Shown: one piece after another, positions 8,206-11,075 of the stretch | How positions within the stretch are numbered: the stretch's first letter is position 1 | Layout of the letters: every line of letters begins with the position of its first letter | Source of the DNA: Actinomycetes bacterium | GTDB taxonomy: Bacteria > Actinomycetota > Acidimicrobiia > Acidimicrobiales > RAAP-2 | Direction of reading: 5' to 3' | Length of the DNA: 11,075 bases | NCBI GenBank assembly: GCA_025352305.1 | Contig: JANXTQ010000070.1 | Span: forward strand, 1 to 11,075 | Notes under the pieces: generated by a model | Told to the model about the DNA's origin: nothing | Seen by the model: the letters and a program-made list of their open reading frames with translations, nothing else | The model's database searches: none | Position numbers and translations under genes: made by a program

Positions 8206-9048
8206 TCAGATCCGACGAACAAGTCCCTCTTGAACGAGTGAGACGCACAAACGTCCACTGCGGTCATAGAGAAAGCCTCGCGCGAGTCCACGCGCGCCGT
8301 GAGCGGCGGGCGAGTCCATGTCGTAGAGCAACCAGTCGTCGACGCGAAAGTCGCGGTGAAACCACATGCAGTGGTCCAAACTCGCGCCCATGAAGTGCCC
8401 GTCGTCCCAGTTGACGCTGTGGGGACCCAAGATCGCGTCAAAGAGACTCATGTCACTGGCGTACGTCGCGACGCACGAGTGCAGCAGTTGGCTGTCCGCA
8501 AGCGTGCCGTCGGCTTTAATCCACACCTGCTGATAAGGCTGCTTGGAGTGCTTCGCGCTCCACGGCGGCTCGCCAATAAATCGTTGATCAATGGGGTGCG
8601 GTCGCTTAAACCACTCGTCGACATTGCCACCCATGGTCTCGACGCGCTCTTTGAGGTTGGGCAACGTCTCGGGATCGGGCACGACCGGCATCGTGAACTG
8701 GTGATCGAAACTTTCTTCGCTGACGTGAAAACTGGCTTCCATGTTGTAGATCGCTCGGCCGTGTTGGATGGCCACCACGCGTCGAGTCGTGAAGCTCTTG
8801 CCATCGCGGATTCGATCCACTTCGTAAAGGATGGGAATCTTTGGATCCCCGGCGCGCAGGAAGTACGAGTGCAGTGAGTGCACGTTTCCTTGGTCCACCG
8901 TTCGACCTGCGGCCATGAGCGCTTGGGCCGCGACTTGGCCCCCAAAGACGCGCTGGCGTTCTTCGTCGGGCTGGATTCCGCGATACATATTTTCCTCAAT
9001 CGTTTCGAGATCGAGGAGTTGAACGAGAAAGTCGAGGGCTGCAGACAC
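8206..9048 (-). CDS. tesB: Acyl-CoA thioesterase II
   Basis: Hydrolyses medium- and long-chain acyl-CoA to free fatty acid and CoA in the cytoplasm, using two fused hotdog domains. Family marks are LLDLETIEENMYRG near the N-terminus, RVFGGQVAAQAL, and SLHSYFLRAGDP with the following DGKSFTTRRV in the first hotdog. The second carries ASLDHCMWFHR with the catalytic Asp, the DSPAAHGARGLARG segment and VSLVQEGLVR with the catalytic Gln. Counted from a GTG at 9066 these are D231, S252 and Q279. The start is not settled. GTG at 9046-9048 gives M-S-A-A-L-D-F, closest to relatives, but GGGAGG directly abuts it. GTG at 9066 adds six unusual residues and has no Shine-Dalgarno. It ends 3 nt from gltA and is divergent from the GH1 gene. 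Confidence 0.94.
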   Translation of the reverse strand: MSAALDFLVQLLDLETIEENMYRGIQPDEERQRVFGGQVAAQALMAAGRTVDQGNVHSLHSYFLRAGDPKIPILYEVDRIRDGKSFTTRRVVAIQHGRAIYNMEASFHVSEESFDHQFTMPVVPDPETLPNLKERVETMGGNVDEWFKRPHPIDQRFIGEPPWSAKHSKQPYQQVWIKADGTLADSQLLHSCVATYASDMSLFDAILGPHSVNWDDGHFMGASLDHCMWFHRDFRVDDWLLYDMDSPAAHGARGLARGFLYDRSGRLCVSLVQEGLVRRI

Positions 9049-9101
9049 CTCCCTATTGTGGTGCACGGCGACGACTCACGCGAGCGTCTCGTTCGCGCGT
9101 C

Positions 9102-9107
9102 TAAGTT
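9102..9107 (+). promoter_or_regulatory. Leaderless -10 hexamer of the GH1 gene
   Basis: TAAGTT followed by 8 nt and GTG at 9116. A second GTG at 9110 is only 2 nt away from the hexamer and could not be a leaderless start from it. This hexamer therefore favours 9116 over the longer reading frames. Confidence 0.5.
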
Positions 9108-9115
9108 TTGTGGCT

Positions 9116-10306
9116 GTGACTACCCTCGGCGAGTTGAGCTTTCCCACCGGATTTCTCTGGGGCACGGCGACGGCCGCGCACCAAATTGAGGGATCTAACA
9201 CCAACTCGGACTGGTGGCGTTTTGAGCACACGGCCGACAGCGGATGTCGTGATTCGTCGGGCGACGCCTGCGACAGTTGGCATCTGTGGGCGCAGGATCT
9301 CGACATAGTCGCCGGGCTGGGACTGAACAGCTTTCGTTTTTCGGTGGAGTGGGCCCGGATTGAACCAGCGAACGGCGAATTCTCGGTCGCGGCCCTGGAT
9401 CACTATCGGCGCGTCATCGAGGGATGTCACGAGCGCGCCATTGTGCCCATTGTGACGCTGCACCACTTCACGTTGCCGCAGTGGGTGGCGGACGCGGGAG
9501 GATTTGAGGCGCCCGAGATTGTTAACTGGTTTTCGCGCTACGCCGAAAAAGTTGGTGCGGCGCTCGGTGACGGAATTGGAATTGCCTGCACGATCAATGA
9601 ACCCAACATCGTGGCGCTCATGGGCTATCTCTTCGGAGTCTTTCCACCCAAGCAGCGTGGTTGGTCCCGCTTTGAAGCGGTGAACGAAACAATGCGTCGC
9701 TGTCACGGCGCCATGCGTGATGCGCTGAAGGCGGGACCGGGCGAGTTCCCCGTCGGACTCACCTTGTCCATGACTGAGTACGAAGCCGCACCCGGCGGCG
9801 AAGACCGCACGGCGTCGTGGGTGCGCGCCATGGAGGATCTCTACCTCGAAGGAGTGCGCGGTGACGACTTTCTTGGAGTGCAGTGTTACTCCAAGACCGT
9901 GATTAGTGCCACGGGACAGGTTCCTCCGCCGGCCGGCTCCGAACTGACGGACATGGGTTATCTCTACTGGCCCCAGTGCGTGGAGTCAACGGTTCGTCGC
10001 GCCGCGGATATTGCTCGCGTTCCTCTCATCGTGACCGAGAACGGCATTGCAACAACGAATGACCCGCGGCGAATTGACTACATCGATGAGGCCCTGCGCG
10101 GACTGCACCGAACAATCAGCGACGGCATCGACGTGCGGGGCTACTGCCAGTGGAGTCTGCTCGACAACTTTGAATGGGTGCTCGGATACTCTCAGAAGTT
10201 CGGCATCGTTTCGGTCGATCGCACGACCTTTGAGCGCACCGTCAAGCCGTCCGCGACGTGGTTTGGCAACGTGGCGCAACGTAATTCGCTCGGCCTCCAT
10301 TATTAG
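9116..10306 (+). CDS. Glycoside hydrolase family 1 beta-glycosidase
   Basis: Retaining beta-glucosidase/galactosidase-type enzyme with no signal peptide from this start, so probably cytoplasmic and acting on imported small glycosides; the sugar preference cannot be told. From the GTG at 9116 (396 aa), FPTGFLWGTATAAHQIEG (9-26) is the family N-terminal signature. The acid/base glutamate is E162 in TINEPN and the nucleophile is E308 in VTENG. LHHFTLPQW (115-123) and WSLLDNFEW (346-354) carry glycone-binding residues, and CYSK stands where NYY-type residues usually are. About 400 aa is short for GH1 (usually about 440-480), so loops around the aglycone side are probably reduced. The frame is open back to 9056, but the upstream residues do not look like GH1 and would overlap the tesB start region. 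A GtrA-like gene follows within about 30 nt. Confidence 0.93.
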   Translation: MTTLGELSFPTGFLWGTATAAHQIEGSNTNSDWWRFEHTADSGCRDSSGDACDSWHLWAQDLDIVAGLGLNSFRFSVEWARIEPANGEFSVAALDHYRRVIEGCHERAIVPIVTLHHFTLPQWVADAGGFEAPEIVNWFSRYAEKVGAALGDGIGIACTINEPNIVALMGYLFGVFPPKQRGWSRFEAVNETMRRCHGAMRDALKAGPGEFPVGLTLSMTEYEAAPGGEDRTASWVRAMEDLYLEGVRGDDFLGVQCYSKTVISATGQVPPPAGSELTDMGYLYWPQCVESTVRRAADIARVPLIVTENGIATTNDPRRIDYIDEALRGLHRTISDGIDVRGYCQWSLLDNFEWVLGYSQKFGIVSVDRTTFERTVKPSATWFGNVAQRNSLGLHY

Positions 10307-10320
10307 TTTCGCGGCAAACT
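10305..10320 (+). repeat. Short inverted repeat after the GH1 gene
   Basis: AGTTT (10305-10309) and AAACT (10316-10320) are perfect 5-nt inverted arms around CGCGGC. It begins in the GH1 stop codon and ends at the first base of the next -10 hexamer. AT-only arms make a weak hairpin; it could equally be a small operator or chance. Confidence 0.25.
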
Positions 10321-10325
10321 AGGGT
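10320..10325 (+). promoter_or_regulatory. Leaderless -10 hexamer of the GtrA-like gene
   Basis: TAGGGT followed by 7 nt and GTG at 10333. An upstream in-frame GTG at 10324 overlaps the hexamer itself, so it cannot be the start of this transcript. Confidence 0.5.
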
Positions 10326-10332
10326 GTCTTCA

Positions 10333-10863
10333 GTGAAAGCGCCGTGGACGAGCATCTGGGCGTGGGCGCACACCCACCAGGGCCGCAAAATTTTGAGGTT
10401 CACCTCGGTGTCGGGAATATCTACCGCTGTTTCCTTCCTCGTCTTGAACATTGTTTACGGCTTTCGAATCATTCCGAGTGAGATCTACGCCACTCTCTTT
10501 GGCAACGTGGTTGCGACCGTACCGTCGTACTGGTTAAATCGCTCCTGGACCTGGGGCAAGCGCGGTAAGAGTCATTTTCGATCCGAGATCATCCCGTTTT
10601 GGTCAATGTCGCTGCTCGGAATCTCCTTTTCGTTAATCGGGGCGAACCTGGTTGGCGCCTTCATTCACTCACATCACTGGGACGCAAAACACCACGGGCA
10701 TCACATCTTTGCGACGGTTCTGTTGTCGGGTACCAACGTTTTGAGTTTTGCCATCTTTTGGCTCATGAAGTTGTACGTCTTTAATCGCATCTTTCACGTC
10801 AATGAGCTCGCAATCGTGGACGCGCACTTGATCGCCGAAGAGCAGGGCACGCCGCCACTTTGA
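10333..10863 (+). CDS. GtrA-like small integral membrane protein
   Basis: GtrA-family proteins are four-helix membrane proteins associated with cell-surface polysaccharide synthesis, often thought to move or present undecaprenyl-linked sugars; the role of this one is unknown. The 176-aa protein (from GTG 10333) has about four membrane segments (about 23-43, 47-65, 86-107, 122-147). The family pattern is visible: RFTSVSGISTAVSF at the first helix and YWLNRSWTW (66-74) after the second, matching the usual N-F-x-x-N-R-x-W-T-F motif. The loop before the last helix (112-124) holds seven histidines in 13 residues, which is unusual. The frame could also start at GTG 10324, three residues longer. pcp begins 10 nt after its stop, so the two are probably co-transcribed. 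No glycosyltransferase is adjacent in view. Confidence 0.82.
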   Translation: MKAPWTSIWAWAHTHQGRKILRFTSVSGISTAVSFLVLNIVYGFRIIPSEIYATLFGNVVATVPSYWLNRSWTWGKRGKSHFRSEIIPFWSMSLLGISFSLIGANLVGAFIHSHHWDAKHHGHHIFATVLLSGTNVLSFAIFWLMKLYVFNRIFHVNELAIVDAHLIAEEQGTPPL

Positions 10864-10893
10864 AGAGCGCTCGGTGATTCTGCTGAGCGCTTT
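10864..10893 (+). promoter_or_regulatory. Strong inverted repeat enclosing the pcp start codon
   Basis: AGCGCTC (10866-10872) and GAGCGCT (10885-10891) are perfect 7-nt arms around a 12-nt loop. A-T and G-T pairs can extend the stem outward to 10864/10893, and TTTT ends the right side. The GtrA-like gene stops at 10863 and the pcp GTG (10874) is in the loop, with the GAAGAG Shine-Dalgarno partly in the left arm. It could be an attenuating terminator, a translation-blocking structure, or both. Confidence 0.5.
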
Positions 10894-11075
10894 TGCGCCC
10901 TTTGGTTCAGACGAGATCAACTCCTCGTTCGAAGTACTCAACGCCGTTACGGCTCTGCTTGATCGTTCCACTGTGCAATTGGTCACGCTCCCCGTTTCCT
11001 TCGAACGCTGCACAACCGTGCTGTTCGAAGCGATGGAACATTTTCAACCAGAGACGGTTCTCTGTTTTGGTCAAG
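10874..11075 (+). CDS. pcp: Pyroglutamyl-peptidase I, 5' part (runs off the window)
   Basis: Removes N-terminal pyroglutamate from peptides; a cytoplasmic cysteine peptidase of family C15. Only the first 67 codons are present. They read VILLSAFAPFGSDEINSSFE at the start, where relatives have an (I/V)L(V/L)TGF-PFG-----N-S/P pattern. LPVSFERC (45-52 region) follows, as in the family's substrate-pocket strand, and QPETVLCFGQ at the edge matches the conserved P-x-x-V-L-x-x-G-x-A/Q block. The catalytic Glu, Cys and His lie further on and are not seen. The GTG at 10874 is preceded by GAAGAG (10862-10867) at 6 nt spacing. The start codon lies in the loop of an inverted repeat. The gene follows the GtrA-like gene by 10 nt. 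Confidence 0.82.
   Translation, partial: MILLSAFAPFGSDEINSSFEVLNAVTALLDRSTVQLVTLPVSFERCTTVLFEAMEHFQPETVLCFGQ

Noticed and set aside
8299..8877. 192-codon plus-strand frame inside tesB
   Set aside because: It is exactly antisense to strongly conserved TesB residues (SLDH, VQEGL) and shows no family features.
9040..9066. GGGAGG on the minus strand as the tesB Shine-Dalgarno
   Set aside because: It directly abuts the GTG at 9048 with no spacing, and no other in-frame start lies 5-10 nt downstream, so it cannot serve a tesB start in the usual way; the tesB start is left open.

Overview
The window looks like a compact chromosomal segment of an actinobacterium (Actinomycetota, perhaps Acidimicrobiia; the class is only a guess). 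Reasons: moderately high GC, many GTG starts, LysC and citrate synthase sequences that resemble mycobacterial/corynebacterial proteins, and a repeated TANNNT hexamer 6-8 nt before start codons, the mark of leaderless mRNAs common in this phylum. Genes are tightly packed, with no gene-free stretch above 100 bases, and I see no mobile element, CRISPR array, tRNA or rRNA.

Layout. 2-958: 3' part of lysC (aspartate kinase, two ACT domains) with an internal ribosome binding site and ATG at 473 matching the beta-subunit start known from Corynebacterium. 968-1990: asd, so the first two steps of lysine/threonine/methionine synthesis are adjacent. 1987-2649 (minus): phoU, overlapping asd tail-to-tail by 4 nt. 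A 51-bp divergent region with two leaderless promoters and a perfect 12-bp palindrome separates phoU from a secreted DUF3089 alpha/beta-hydrolase lipoprotein (2701-3876). Then rmuC (3940-5271), a DUF805-like membrane protein (5286-5831) and an unrecognised membrane-anchored protein (5878-6867).

6934-8202: citrate synthase gltA, convergent with tesB (acyl-CoA thioesterase II, minus strand, ending at 8206) after only 3 nt. Divergent from tesB is a compact GH1 beta-glycosidase (about 9116-10306), followed by a GtrA-like membrane protein (about 10333-10863) and the 5' end of a pyroglutamyl-peptidase I gene (10874 to the edge), whose start codon lies in the loop of a strong inverted repeat.

Most genes are ordinary metabolism and housekeeping, and I do not see a clear new multi-gene system. 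The most informative signals are regulatory: the internal lysC start, six TANNNT leaderless promoters, the palindrome between phoU and the DUF3089 gene, and the hairpin over the pcp start. The unrecognised protein at 5878-6867 is the main candidate for new protein biology.
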